From: Faecalibacterium prausnitzii
GTDB taxonomy: Bacteria; Bacillota; Clostridia; Oscillospirales; Ruminococcaceae
Direction of reading: 5' to 3'
NCBI RefSeq assembly: GCF_019967995.1
Contig: NZ_CP065377.1
Coordinates: forward strand, 1,116,001 to 1,180,000
Length of the DNA: 64,000 bases
This document shows positions 1 through 8,039 of the stretch, in pieces. A program made the translations under genes and the position numbers. Each line of letters opens with the position of its first letter. Positions within the stretch are counted from its first letter, which is position 1. The notes below the pieces were generated by a model that saw nothing but the letters and a program-made list of their open reading frames with translations, did no database searches and was not told the origin of the DNA.

Positions 1-62
1 GCGGGCAGCACACGGGTGCCAAGGCCCGCAGCAGGGATGACCGCTTTCGTGACTTTTTTCAT
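1..62 (-). CDS. galU: UTP-glucose-1-phosphate uridylyltransferase, N-terminal fragment
   Basis: Only the first 20 or so codons are in the window; the gene runs off the left edge. The minus strand reads MKKVTKAVIPAAGLGTRVLP, the N-terminal nucleotide-binding loop (AAGLGTR) of bacterial GalU, which makes UDP-glucose from UTP and glucose-1-phosphate. A GAAGGAG ribosome site lies about 8 nt before the ATG. The zinc-finger gene upstream ends 41 nt away on the same strand, so the two may be co-transcribed. UDP-glucose also links to the galT/galK pair at 25.8-28.5 kb. The identification rests on the short motif alone. Confidence 0.85.
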   Translation of the reverse strand, partial: MKKVTKAVIPAAGLGTRVLP

Positions 63-103
63 GATTCAAAACTCCTTCGCAAAACTATCGCAGGCTGGGT
101 GCA

Positions 104-1084
104 TCAGCCGTAGACCAGATTGAGCAGGGCGTCCACATTGGGGCCCAGCAGCAGGGTGCTGGCGCTGCCGATGACCATCAGCAGCAAAAAGCAGCCGAAC
201 ACCGCCGCAAAGCTGACGCCGCCCTGTGCGGCCAGAACGGCCTTGCGCTGGGCTTCGTCCGGGAATTCAGAGCGGATCTTCCGGATGCGGTCTGCCGCGC
301 TCTTGCGGTAGAGCCACTTGCCGTACATGCCGCGCACGACCATGAGCAAAAAGCTCAGGGCCGAGCACAGGCGGGCCAGCAGGACCATCGTGGAATCGCT
401 CAGAGCGGGGGCCATGGTGCTGCCGGTGAGCTGCATCAGCTGCAGCAGGGTGGGCACGGCCAGCAGCAGCTCGGCTGCCAGGAAGCCGAACGCGGGCTTC
501 CATGCCTTGCGGTAAAAGAAATAGAATGGCCCGAACAGCAGTGCCGAAAAACTCATGGAGATCTTGCTGTGCGCCAGCTGCATCCGGCAGTAGGTGCTCA
601 GGTAGGCGGGGGACGCAGGGCCGATGTAGCTGGCCCAGTCCTTGCAGGGGATGCCGTCCAGCATCTCGTCCTTGCCAAAGGCGGCCTCATAGGCCTGCCG
701 CATGGGGTCCTGGGGCATGGAGCCGGTCTCCTGATACTGGCGGTACAGGCTGGAATAATCAAAATTGCCCTCGCCGGGGCCGGCCGTGCGGTCGGCAGGC
801 TCTTCGGCCCCTTCCGGCGGCAGCACGGCACCGCAGCAGCGGCAGTGGTCCTCGCTGCGCAGGGTGCGCTCGCCGCAGGCAGGGCAGGTGCACAGCTCGG
901 ATTCCTGATACGGGAACTTCCATTCGTATCCGGCGGCATGAGCCGGGCTGTGGATGCAGCGGCCCAGTTTTTCATAACAATCCCGGTGGTACGGTGCGCC
1001 GCAGTCGGGGCAGACGACGATATCGTCCTGCAGCGTCAGCGGCTTGCCGCAGCCCTCGCAGGGGCAGCCATAATATTTTGGCAT
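104..1084 (-). CDS. RING/zinc-ribbon membrane protein (DUF2628-like)
   Basis: 326-aa protein. Residues 7-45 form a Cys/His-rich finger (C7, C9, C12, C25, C28, H33, C36) like the prokaryotic RING family. A second CPxCG...CxxCG ribbon lies near residues 66-85. After an acidic/Gly linker, the C-terminal half has four hydrophobic segments and matches the DUF2628 pattern, where the cytosolic zinc domain precedes a small membrane domain. No catalytic motif is visible and the function is unknown. The ATG follows a GGGAGGAAG ribosome site. It precedes galU on the same strand, which may mean a link to envelope synthesis, but that is only inference. Confidence 0.75.
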   Translation of the reverse strand: MPKYYGCPCEGCGKPLTLQDDIVVCPDCGAPYHRDCYEKLGRCIHSPAHAAGYEWKFPYQESELCTCPACGERTLRSEDHCRCCGAVLPPEGAEEPADRTAGPGEGNFDYSSLYRQYQETGSMPQDPMRQAYEAAFGKDEMLDGIPCKDWASYIGPASPAYLSTYCRMQLAHSKISMSFSALLFGPFYFFYRKAWKPAFGFLAAELLLAVPTLLQLMQLTGSTMAPALSDSTMVLLARLCSALSFLLMVVRGMYGKWLYRKSAADRIRKIRSEFPDEAQRKAVLAAQGGVSFAAVFGCFLLLMVIGSASTLLLGPNVDALLNLVYG

Positions 1085-1114
1085 AACTTCCTCCCATAAA
1101 TGGTACTTGATGCT

Positions 1115-1143
1115 ATTATACTCCCATCCCGGAGAAAAGAAAA
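1115..1143 (-). promoter_or_regulatory. Candidate promoter of the zinc-finger gene
   Basis: On the minus strand a perfect TATAAT (1115-1120) lies 17 nt after TTTTCT (1138-1143), about 30 nt before the ATG at 1084. The -35 is poor, the -10 is perfect. Confidence 0.45.
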
Positions 1144-1186
1144 GGTGAAAATCTTCAAATTTCCAGCATGATGGTGATTTTTCCTC

Positions 1187-1215
1187 TTTACTTTATCACG
1201 GATTCCCGGTATACT
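1187..1215 (+). promoter_or_regulatory. Candidate prfB promoter
   Basis: TTTACT (1187-1192), 17-nt spacer, TATACT (1210-1215). It predicts a ~170-nt leader before prfB that contains the hairpin repeat at 1253-1310. The same -35 hexamer is used upstream of uvrB. Confidence 0.55.
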
Positions 1216-1252
1216 AATGAAGTATCTGTGTATAAACTGTATCTTTTTGTAG

Positions 1253-1310
1253 CCCTCTCAGCCATCGCTGCGCGATGCCAGCTCTCCCGCAGGGAGAACC
1301 CCTGGCGACC
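1253..1310 (+). repeat. Short GC-rich structured repeat, copy A (prfB leader)
   Basis: Begins CCCTCTCAGCC and contains two small hairpins (CATCG/CGATG and TCTCCC-GCA-GGGAGA), followed by CCCCTGGCGACC. It resembles the elements at 5723-5798 and 23581-23607. The intergenic stretch 1085-1395 holds only this repeat and the two promoters. Confidence 0.6.
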
Positions 1311-1395
1311 GGCTTTTGTGTTTGCCAGAATGCAAAGCGCGATGGACCCATGAGAAATAAGGGCGATACTTCTTATTTTTGAGAGGATATTGAGA

Positions 1396-2517
1396 ATGAT
1401 CACGACTGAAGAACTGAAAGTGAAGCTGGCCGAATACGGCACAGCGGTGAAGGACCTGGAAGAGGCCCTCGCCATCGAAGCCTCCCGCAAGCGCGTGCAG
1501 GAGCTGGAGCACACCATGTCCCGCCCCGGCTTCTATGATGACGCTGAGCTGAGCAAGAAGGTGTTCGACGAGGTGGGCGACCTGCGCGGCAAGCTGAACC
1601 GCTTTGAAAAGCTGCAGGGCCTGTACGATGACGCCGAAACCATGCTGGAAATGCTGGACGAGGAGTACGACCCGGAACTGATCCCCGAAGCCGAAGAGGC
1701 AGTCAACACCGTGGAGAAGGCGGTGGATGAGCTGCAGCTCATGACCATGCTGAACGGCGAGTACGACCACAGCAACGCCATCCTGACCTTCCACGCCGGT
1801 ACCGGCGGCACCGAGGCGCAGGACTGGGCTGAGATGCTCTACCGGATGTACAACCGCTGGGCCGCTGCCCACGGCATGACCGTGGAAGTGCTGGACTATC
1901 AGGACGGCGACGAAGCCGGTCTGAAGAGTGCTTCGATGATGGTCAAGGGGGCCAACGCCTACGGTCTGCTCAAGAGCGAGAACGGTGTGCACCGCCTGGT
2001 CCGCGTCTCTCCGTTTGACGCCAACGCCCGCCGTCAGACGAGCTTTGCCTCGCTGGAAGTCATGCCGGAGCTGGACAACACCATCCAGGTGGACATCCGC
2101 CCCGAAGACATCGAGATGCAGGTCTACCGTTCTTCCGGTGCCGGCGGCCAGCACATCAACAAGACCTCTTCGGCTGTCCGTCTGATCCACAAGCCCACCG
2201 GCATCGTGGTCAGCTGCCAGACCCAGCGCAGCCAGTTCCAGAACCGCGACTACGCCATGGAGATGCTGAAGGCGAAGCTGTATCAGATCGCCCAGCAGCA
2301 GCACATGGACAAGATCGAGGACATCAAGGGCGTCCAGAACGAGATCGCCTGGGGCCACCAGATCCGCAGCTACGTCTTCATGCCCTACACCATGGTCAAG
2401 GATCATCGCACCAACTACGAGACCGGCAACGTGGATGCTGTCATGGACGGCGACCTCGACGGCTTCATCTTTGCATACCTCAAGGCCGCCAGCCGCGGGG
2501 AATTGCAGGACACCTAA
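1396..2517 (+). CDS. prfB: Peptide chain release factor 2
   Basis: 373-aa class I release factor that ends translation at UGA/UAA. The tripeptide anticodon SPF is at residues 205-207. The peptidyl-tRNA hydrolysis motif GGQ is at 250-252, within SSGAGGQHINKTSSAVR. The N-terminal coiled coil and C-terminal domain have normal length. The start is ATG 1396, 8 nt after GAGAGGA; the TTG at 1390 is too close to the ribosome site. Unlike many bacteria, the frame is continuous where the programmed +1 frameshift with UGA would lie (around codon 25), so RF2 autoregulation by frameshift is absent here. It is followed by a bidirectional terminator. Confidence 0.97.
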   Translation: MITTEELKVKLAEYGTAVKDLEEALAIEASRKRVQELEHTMSRPGFYDDAELSKKVFDEVGDLRGKLNRFEKLQGLYDDAETMLEMLDEEYDPELIPEAEEAVNTVEKAVDELQLMTMLNGEYDHSNAILTFHAGTGGTEAQDWAEMLYRMYNRWAAAHGMTVEVLDYQDGDEAGLKSASMMVKGANAYGLLKSENGVHRLVRVSPFDANARRQTSFASLEVMPELDNTIQVDIRPEDIEMQVYRSSGAGGQHINKTSSAVRLIHKPTGIVVSCQTQRSQFQNRDYAMEMLKAKLYQIAQQQHMDKIEDIKGVQNEIAWGHQIRSYVFMPYTMVKDHRTNYETGNVDAVMDGDLDGFIFAYLKAASRGELQDT

Positions 2518-2530
2518 ATCTTATCAATAA

Positions 2531-2564
2531 GCAAAAAAGCCACGCGAAAGCGTGGCTTTTTTGC
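2531..2564. terminator. Bidirectional terminator, prfB / DUF1836 gene
   Basis: Perfect 15-bp stem with a GAAA tetraloop, A-rich on one side and T6 on the other, between convergent genes. The core AGCCACGCGAAAGCGTGGCT recurs at 52841-52866. Confidence 0.92.
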
Positions 2565-2573
2565 TTGCGTGTC

Positions 2574-3122
2574 TTACGCCAGATCCGCCAGGATGTCCGG
2601 CCAGAGAGCCTGCTCCTGGTGCATGACGGCAAATGCGCAGTCAAGAAACATCTTGTTGACGGCGGCGATGATGGTGCTACGGAGCAGAAGCTTCTCCTCT
2701 CCGGCGTCCGCGGCCAAGTCCCGGATGGTGTGGGTCAGGCCGAACACATAGGGCAGGCAGTTTTCCACTTCCTCGCAGAAATAGTCGTAGGCCTGCGCGG
2801 CAGAGTAGTGCTGGCGCTGCATTTTGAAGAGGGTGTCGATGTTTTCCATCGAGAGCACCGTTTTGGAGACGACGATGTAGATCAGGCCGGCCAGCTGCTC
2901 ACGGGTGTATTTTTTCTTGATGGGGTGGCCGATGATCCCTTTCTTGACGTAGTTGCTCACCATGGAAGCTGTGAGCTCCACCCCCGGAAATGCACGAAAA
3001 TACCCGTTGACGTACTGGACGGTCTGGTCGAGATACAGCCCGACAGAAGGCAGTTCTGCGTACCGCGGCAGGGCAAAATCCACGGCGCAGGCCGCTATGC
3101 GGCGGTTGGATTCATTGTTCAT
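2574..3122 (-). CDS. DUF1836 family protein
   Basis: 182 aa. The central part (FRAFPGVELTASMVSNYVKK, then a basic GxPIKKKYTREQL) matches the DUF1836 pattern, a Firmicute family whose N-terminal half resembles a MerR-like helix-turn-helix. A role in regulation is therefore plausible but not shown. It is convergent with prfB and shares its terminator. The 5' end faces the degV promoter, leaving about 75 nt for both start regions. No signal peptide or membrane segment is visible. Confidence 0.7.
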   Translation of the reverse strand: MNNESNRRIAACAVDFALPRYAELPSVGLYLDQTVQYVNGYFRAFPGVELTASMVSNYVKKGIIGHPIKKKYTREQLAGLIYIVVSKTVLSMENIDTLFKMQRQHYSAAQAYDYFCEEVENCLPYVFGLTHTIRDLAADAGEEKLLLRSTIIAAVNKMFLDCAFAVMHQEQALWPDILADLA

Positions 3123-3196
3123 GCGGATAGTATAGCGTATTTTTCAGGCAGGGTCAACCGTCTTATGAAAACTTTTTGAAGATTTCTCGGAAACTG

Positions 3197-3225
3197 TTGA
3201 CAGGTTTTTGAAAAACTGATATCAT
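3197..3225 (+). promoter_or_regulatory. degV promoter
   Basis: Perfect TTGACA (3197-3202), 17-nt spacer, TATCAT (3220-3225). The first transcribed base would be near 3232, about 50 nt before the chosen ATG. Confidence 0.8.
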
Positions 3226-3282
3226 AGCTTCGACAACATGAAAAATGCGGCGGATTTTGCCGCTGGAATGGAGATACTGCTT

Positions 3283-4122
3283 ATGAAGACCCGGATCGTT
3301 GTGGATTCTGCCGCAAGCCTGTATGCACTGGATGGCGTGGATTTTGCCTGTGTGCCCCTGAAGATCATCACCGATCACGAGGAATACCACGATGACGGCA
3401 CGCTGGATGCGGTGGGCATGGCCACGACCCTGCGCACCTATAAAGGAAAGACCTCCACTTCCTGCCCCAACGTCGGCGACTGGCTGGCTGCTTACGAGGG
3501 AGCCGATGAGGTGTACGCCATCACCATCACCGGTACGCTGTCGGGCAGCTGCAATGCGGCCCAGCTGGCGGCGGAGGAATACCAGCAGGAGAACCCCGGT
3601 AAGCGGGTCTTTGTGCTGGACAGCCTGTCCACCGGCCCGGAGCAGGTCCTGCTGGCGGAGCATCTGCGGGATGAGCTGGCTGCCGGCAAGGAGTTTGACG
3701 CTGTCTGTGAAGAGATGCTGCGCTACCATAAGCACACCCATCTGCTCTTCTCGCTGGAATCGCTGGCCAACCTGGCCCGCAATGGCCGCGTGAAGCCCGC
3801 TGTGGCGGCAGTGGCGCGGATGCTGGGCATCCGGGTCATCGGGCAGGCCAGTGAGGCCGGTGAGCTGGACGTGATCTGCAAAACGCGCGGCGAGCACGGC
3901 GCATTGGAGCGCATCGTGCTGGAGCTCAAGGAGCACGGCTACACCAACGGCAAGGTGAACATCTCCCACTGCGGCAACCCTGCCGCTGCCGAGCGCCTGA
4001 AGCACATGATCGAGGCCGTCTTTGAGGGGGCCAGAGTCGTGGTGACGGAGTGCGGCGGCCTGTGCAGCTACTACGCCGAGCTGGGCGGCCTTCTGATCGG
4101 ATACGAGGACGGAGAGGCTTGA
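3283..4122 (+). CDS. DegV family fatty-acid-binding protein
   Basis: 279 aa. It has the DegV family marks: TRIVVDSAA at the N-terminus, the TSTSCPNVGDW segment, TGTLSGSCNAAQLA near residue 84, and LANLARNGRVKP in the second domain. DegV (FakB-like) proteins bind fatty acids and can present them to the kinase FakA, which is not in this window. ATG 3283 was preferred over an upstream in-frame ATG at 3238 because the family N-terminus starts there and a purine-rich site precedes it. The promoter for the next gene starts inside its stop codon region. Confidence 0.88.
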   Translation: MKTRIVVDSAASLYALDGVDFACVPLKIITDHEEYHDDGTLDAVGMATTLRTYKGKTSTSCPNVGDWLAAYEGADEVYAITITGTLSGSCNAAQLAAEEYQQENPGKRVFVLDSLSTGPEQVLLAEHLRDELAAGKEFDAVCEEMLRYHKHTHLLFSLESLANLARNGRVKPAVAAVARMLGIRVIGQASEAGELDVICKTRGEHGALERIVLELKEHGYTNGKVNISHCGNPAAAERLKHMIEAVFEGARVVVTECGGLCSYYAELGGLLIGYEDGEA

Positions 4123-4147
4123 AAAATCACCCGGACCGCGCTATACT
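4119..4147 (+). promoter_or_regulatory. Candidate cls promoter
   Basis: TTGAAA (4119-4124), 17-nt spacer, TATACT (4142-4147). The -35 overlaps the degV stop codon. Confidence 0.6.
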
Positions 4148-4190
4148 AACTCCATCTTAAAGGGCCGCGTAGCGGCGGGGGAGGTACAGC

Positions 4191-5720
4191 GTGTTCAGAC
4201 TGCCGATCGTTAAATTTTTCAGCCGCATCCTCAACCGTGCCACCATCACCATCGTGCTGGTGGCATTGCAGGTGCTGTGGCTGCTCTGGGCGTTCTGGGC
4301 CTTTACGACGGGCCGGGTCTGGCTGAACGGCCTGCTCAAGGCGCTGAGCATCGTCATCGTGCTCTACCTCGTCCGGAAAGACGAGAACAGTGCCTATAAG
4401 ATCGGCTGGATCGTCCTCATCGGCCTGCTGCCGCTGCTGGGCGGGGCGCTGTATCTGGCCTTTGGCAACAAGGCTCCGGCTAAGGGGCTCCGCACCCGGA
4501 TGCGGAAGGTGGAGCAGGCCCACACGGCCGATCTTGCGCCCCGGCCGGACCAGACCGACACGCTGGACCGCGTGGAGAAAAACCTGAGCCATTACGTGGA
4601 GACCTACGGCCCCTACCCGGCGTGGAAGCACACCGCCGCGCACTATTTCCCCTGCGGCGAGGCCATGTATCCCAGGCTTCTGGAAGACCTGGAACGGGCG
4701 GAAAAATTTATCTTTCTCGAATTCTTCATTGTAAAGTCGGGCACGATGTGGGACGGCATCGAGGCCATCCTCAAGCGGAAAGCCGCCGAGGGCGTGGACG
4801 TGCGGCTGATCTACGATGATTTCGGAAGTCTGCTGGGCCTGCCCAGCGACTTCGTCATCCGGATGGAGCGCAGCCATATCCGCTGCATCCCGTTCAACCC
4901 TGTGGTGCCGCTGGTGTCGCTGGTGATGAACCACCGCGACCACCGGAAGATCGTGGTCATCGACGGCAATGTGGCCTACACCGGCGGCGTGAACCTCGCG
5001 GACGAATATATCAACGCCGAGCAGCGCTTCGGCTACTGGAAGGACGCCGCCATCCGGCTGGAAGGGGCGGCGGTCTGGAATTTTACCGTCATCTTCCTCA
5101 ACTGCTGGAACGCCTTCCGCCCGCAGGAGACGGACTACGCACCCTTTGCGCCGACCCACCTGCCGGAAAGTTCGGACGGCGTCGTTCAGCCCTACACCGA
5201 CAGCCCGCTGGACGAAGAGCCGCTGGCCGAGACGGTCTACCTGAACATCCTGGCCCAGGCGCAGCGGTATGTGTATCTCTACACGCCCTATCTTGCTGTG
5301 GGTGAGGAGATGCTGGATGCCCTGAAGACTGCCGCCAAACGCGGCGTGGATGTCCGGCTGGTCCTGCCGGGCATCCCGGATAAGAAGCTGGTGTTCCGGC
5401 TGAGCCGGTCCTACTATGTGCCGCTCCTCCGGGCGGGCGTCCGCATCTACGAGTACACCCCCGGCTTCCTCCATGCAAAATGCTACGTCAGTGACGACCA
5501 TCTGGCCGTGGTGGGCAGCATCAACATGGATTACCGCAGTTTGTTTTTGCACTTTGAGTGTGGGGCGCTGCTTTACAGCAACAGTCAGGTCATCGCCCTG
5601 CGGGAAGATGTGCTGGCCACTCTGCCGCAGTGCCGGGAGGTGCAGCTTTCCGACTGCCGGACTTCTCTGCCGGGCACCCTGCTGGACAGCGTCCTGCGGC
5701 TGCTGAGCCCGCTGCTGTAA
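4191..5720 (+). CDS. cls: Cardiolipin synthase (PLD family)
   Basis: 509 aa. Two or three N-terminal hydrophobic segments (to about residue 90) anchor the protein in the membrane. Two HKD motifs of the phospholipase D superfamily are intact: H251-x-K-x4-D258 in HRKIVVID with a following GGVN, and H428-x-K-x4-D435 in HAKCYVSD with GSINMDYRS. Such enzymes join two phosphatidylglycerols into cardiolipin. The start is GTG 4191, 6 nt after GGGGGAGG. Length and domain order are normal for bacterial cardiolipin synthases. A structured repeat follows the stop codon directly. Confidence 0.92.
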   Translation: MFRLPIVKFFSRILNRATITIVLVALQVLWLLWAFWAFTTGRVWLNGLLKALSIVIVLYLVRKDENSAYKIGWIVLIGLLPLLGGALYLAFGNKAPAKGLRTRMRKVEQAHTADLAPRPDQTDTLDRVEKNLSHYVETYGPYPAWKHTAAHYFPCGEAMYPRLLEDLERAEKFIFLEFFIVKSGTMWDGIEAILKRKAAEGVDVRLIYDDFGSLLGLPSDFVIRMERSHIRCIPFNPVVPLVSLVMNHRDHRKIVVIDGNVAYTGGVNLADEYINAEQRFGYWKDAAIRLEGAAVWNFTVIFLNCWNAFRPQETDYAPFAPTHLPESSDGVVQPYTDSPLDEEPLAETVYLNILAQAQRYVYLYTPYLAVGEEMLDALKTAAKRGVDVRLVLPGIPDKKLVFRLSRSYYVPLLRAGVRIYEYTPGFLHAKCYVSDDHLAVVGSINMDYRSLFLHFECGALLYSNSQVIALREDVLATLPQCREVQLSDCRTSLPGTLLDSVLRLLSPLL

Positions 5721-5722
5721 AA

Positions 5723-5798
5723 CCCTCTCCGTCAACGCCTGATGGCGTTGCCAGCTCCCCCGAAGGGCGAGCTGGCGAGCGAAGCGAGACGGAGAGGG
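5723..5798 (+). repeat. Short GC-rich structured repeat, copy B (most complete)
   Basis: An outer 11-bp stem (CCCTCTCCGTC 5723-5733 with GACGGAGAGGG 5788-5798) encloses two hairpins: AACGCC/GGCGTT (5734-5749) and GCCAGCTC/GAGCTGGC (5750-5776). The fold is a three-way junction. It lies directly after the cls stop codon and may act as a terminator or RNA stabiliser. Related pieces are at 1253, 23581 and 51150. Confidence 0.7.
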
Positions 5799-5872
5799 GA
5801 AAACTACTGACGAATAAGAAGGACCCTGCCGGATATACTACTTCCAAACCCATCGGGAAAGGGAGCGTATCT

Positions 5873-6889
5873 ATGAGAAAAAGCAAGGCTCTTTGGGGCT
5901 GTGTGCTGGCAGCAGCCCTGCTGCTGGCTGCCTGCGGGAAACCGAATGCCGGGTCGTCCGGCTCTGGAAGCATGAGCGGGAGCGGCGCGGCCTCGCAGAC
6001 GACTGCCGCCTGGAAGACCGGCCTCGGTGTCGTCATGGAAACGGAAGACGAAGACCGCACCGGGAGCATCCGGCTGGCGGCTGCGGCAGTGCTGCTGGAC
6101 GGCGACGGCAAGATCGCCGACGTGGAGCTGGATGAGCTGGAAACGACCATCGGGGCCGACGGCACCGGCGCGGTGCACCTGCCCACGGATTACCGGACCA
6201 AGCGGCAGAAAGGGGTGGACTACCCGCTGGCAGAGGCCTCTTCGCTGAAAAAAGGCTGGGCGGAACAGGCGGATGCCTTCGCGGACTACCTGACCGGCAG
6301 GACGCCGGAGCAGGTGTCCCTGCTGAAGCTGGATAACGATGGCAAGCCCACGGACGCTGACCTGTTGGCCGACTGCACCATCGCGGTGGACCGCTATCGG
6401 GATGCGGTGGTCAAGGCCTGCTCCAATGCCAGGGGGCTGGGCGCGGCCAAAGGCGACCGGGTGTCGCTGGGCGTGGAGGCGGTGAATGCCTCTTCGGATG
6501 TGACTGCCACCGATGACCGGGACGTCAACGCAGAGATCGACATCAGCCTTGTGGCCCTGACGCTGGACGCTGAGGGCCGTGTGACCAGCGCCGTGGCAGA
6601 TATGGCCGAACCGGCCCTGACGGTGGCGTCCGATGGCGGCATCACTGCGCCGGACAAGGTGGAGACCAAGCTGGAACAGGGCGACCGCTACGGGATGCGG
6701 GGCGCTTCCTCCTTAAATAAGGAGTGGTACGAGCACAGCGAGGGCTTTTGCGGCTACCTCAAAGGAAAGACCCGTGCGGAGGTCGCCGCCATCCCGGCAG
6801 ACGGCTCGGACGCCGACCTGATGGCGCTGTGCACCATCTCGGTGACCGACCTCCAAAAGGCTGCGCTGGACGCGATGCGAACCAAATAA
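5873..6889 (+). CDS. Lipoprotein with two tandem related domains, unknown function
   Basis: 338 aa. It has a basic N-terminus, a hydrophobic core, and a lipobox LLAAC (Cys near residue 21), then a Gly/Ser linker. The mature part has two related copies. Copy 1 (about residues 45-180) ends with SLKKGW...FADYLTGRTPEQV and DADLLADCTIAVDRY. Copy 2 (about 200-338) ends with SLNKEW...FCGYLKGKTRAEV and DADLMALCTISVTDL. I do not recognise a named family; the layout recalls FMN-binding-like extracellular lipoproteins, but no flavinylation motif is seen. The start is ATG 5873. It has no partner gene nearby except the following transporter, which has its own promoter. Confidence 0.75.
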   Translation: MRKSKALWGCVLAAALLLAACGKPNAGSSGSGSMSGSGAASQTTAAWKTGLGVVMETEDEDRTGSIRLAAAAVLLDGDGKIADVELDELETTIGADGTGAVHLPTDYRTKRQKGVDYPLAEASSLKKGWAEQADAFADYLTGRTPEQVSLLKLDNDGKPTDADLLADCTIAVDRYRDAVVKACSNARGLGAAKGDRVSLGVEAVNASSDVTATDDRDVNAEIDISLVALTLDAEGRVTSAVADMAEPALTVASDGGITAPDKVETKLEQGDRYGMRGASSLNKEWYEHSEGFCGYLKGKTRAEVAAIPADGSDADLMALCTISVTDLQKAALDAMRTK

Positions 6890-6906
6890 CGCTGCAAAGC
6901 ACTTCA

Positions 6907-6940
6907 CAAGAGCTTTTTCCGGAAGGGGAAGGCTCTTTTT
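6907..6940 (+). terminator. Terminator after the lipoprotein gene
   Basis: An imperfect stem of AAGAGC...GGCTCTT with a T5 run, 20 nt after the stop codon. Confidence 0.75.
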
Positions 6941-7016
6941 GTTTGCGCGATTCGCACAGAAAGCACACCGGAAAGAGAACGCATTCCGGCATTGTGCGAA
7001 AAATCGGCCTTCCCCC

Positions 7017-7045
7017 TTGCAAAATCGTGCCAAATGCGGTATCCT
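7017..7045 (+). promoter_or_regulatory. Promoter of the amino-acid ABC transporter operon
   Basis: TTGCAA (7017-7022), 17-nt spacer, TATCCT (7040-7045), about 65 nt before the ATG. Confidence 0.55.
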
Positions 7046-7112
7046 AGATGCACAGTTTAGCTCTTTATCACGGTAAAGCGATAAAACAAGGGCGTTGGAG
7101 GAGGACTTTGGG

Positions 7113-7958
7113 ATGAGAATGAAACGATTCCTTTCGATGTTTGTGGCGGGTGCGATGGCACTCAGTCTGGCAGCCTGCGGCGGGGCCGCATCCACGTCTA
7201 CGGCTGCTTCGGCTTCCGGCTCTGCGGCAGGCTCTGCTGCATCCGCTTCGGCCGACAGCGACCTGGCCTACATCCAGGGCAAGGGCAAGATGGTCATTGG
7301 TTACACGGTGTATGCACCGATGAACTACACCGATGACGAGGGCAGCTTCACCGGCTTTGATACCGAGCTGGCCACCGCCGTCTGCGAGAAGCTGGGCGTG
7401 GAGCCGGAGTTCGTGGAGATCAACTGGGACACCAAGGTGGTCGAGCTGGACGCCAAGAGCATCGACTGCATCTGGAACGGCCTGACCCTGACCGATGAGA
7501 TCAAGGAGAACACCGCCACCACCAAGCCCTACGCCAAGAACGCACAGGTCGTGGTCGTGAAGGACGGCACGGAGTACACCTCTACGGCGGATCTCGTGGG
7601 CAAGACTGTGGTCGCAGAAGCCGGTTCCGCTGGTGAATCGGCCATTGCAGACGATGCAAGCCTGTCGCAGGCCGATTACATCTCCAAGAGCGTCCAGACC
7701 GACTGCCTGATGGAGGTGGCCGCCGGTACCGCAGATGCCGCTGTGCTGGACCTGACCCTGGCCAACGCGATGATCGGTGAGGGCACCGACTACGCAGACC
7801 TGAAGATCGTCGATGAGCTGAACGCCGAGGAGTACGGCGTGGCCTTCCGCAAGGGCAGCGATGCCGCAGCGGCCGTCGATGAAGCGTTTGATGCGCTGAA
7901 GGCTGACGGTACCCTGAGCGCTCTGGCCGAAAAGTACGAGCTGACGCTGGCCGATTGA
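7113..7958 (+). CDS. Amino-acid ABC transporter, substrate-binding lipoprotein
   Basis: 281 aa. Signal peptide with lipobox SLAAC (Cys near residue 23) and an Ala/Ser-rich linker, then a family 3 solute-binding fold: GKMVIGYTVYAPMNYTDDEG, GFDTELATAVCEKLGV, and LTLTDEIKENTATTKPY. This marks a polar amino-acid (or cystine) receptor. The exact ligand cannot be read from sequence. The ATG is 8 nt after GGAGGAGG. It heads an operon with a permease and an ATPase, as in ArtJ-ArtM-ArtP or TcyA-B-C systems. Confidence 0.92.
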   Translation: MRMKRFLSMFVAGAMALSLAACGGAASTSTAASASGSAAGSAASASADSDLAYIQGKGKMVIGYTVYAPMNYTDDEGSFTGFDTELATAVCEKLGVEPEFVEINWDTKVVELDAKSIDCIWNGLTLTDEIKENTATTKPYAKNAQVVVVKDGTEYTSTADLVGKTVVAEAGSAGESAIADDASLSQADYISKSVQTDCLMEVAAGTADAAVLDLTLANAMIGEGTDYADLKIVDELNAEEYGVAFRKGSDAAAAVDEAFDALKADGTLSALAEKYELTLAD

Positions 7959-8039
7959 TCGTAGATCGCAATGCAGAAAGCCGCTCCGTTCCGGGACGGT
8001 TTCCGGTTGGAAGTACAAAAAATTGATGGGTGTGTTTTT

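Noticed and set aside
1396..1480. Programmed frameshift in prfB
   Set aside because: The frame is open through the usual position; no in-frame TGA after CTT is present.
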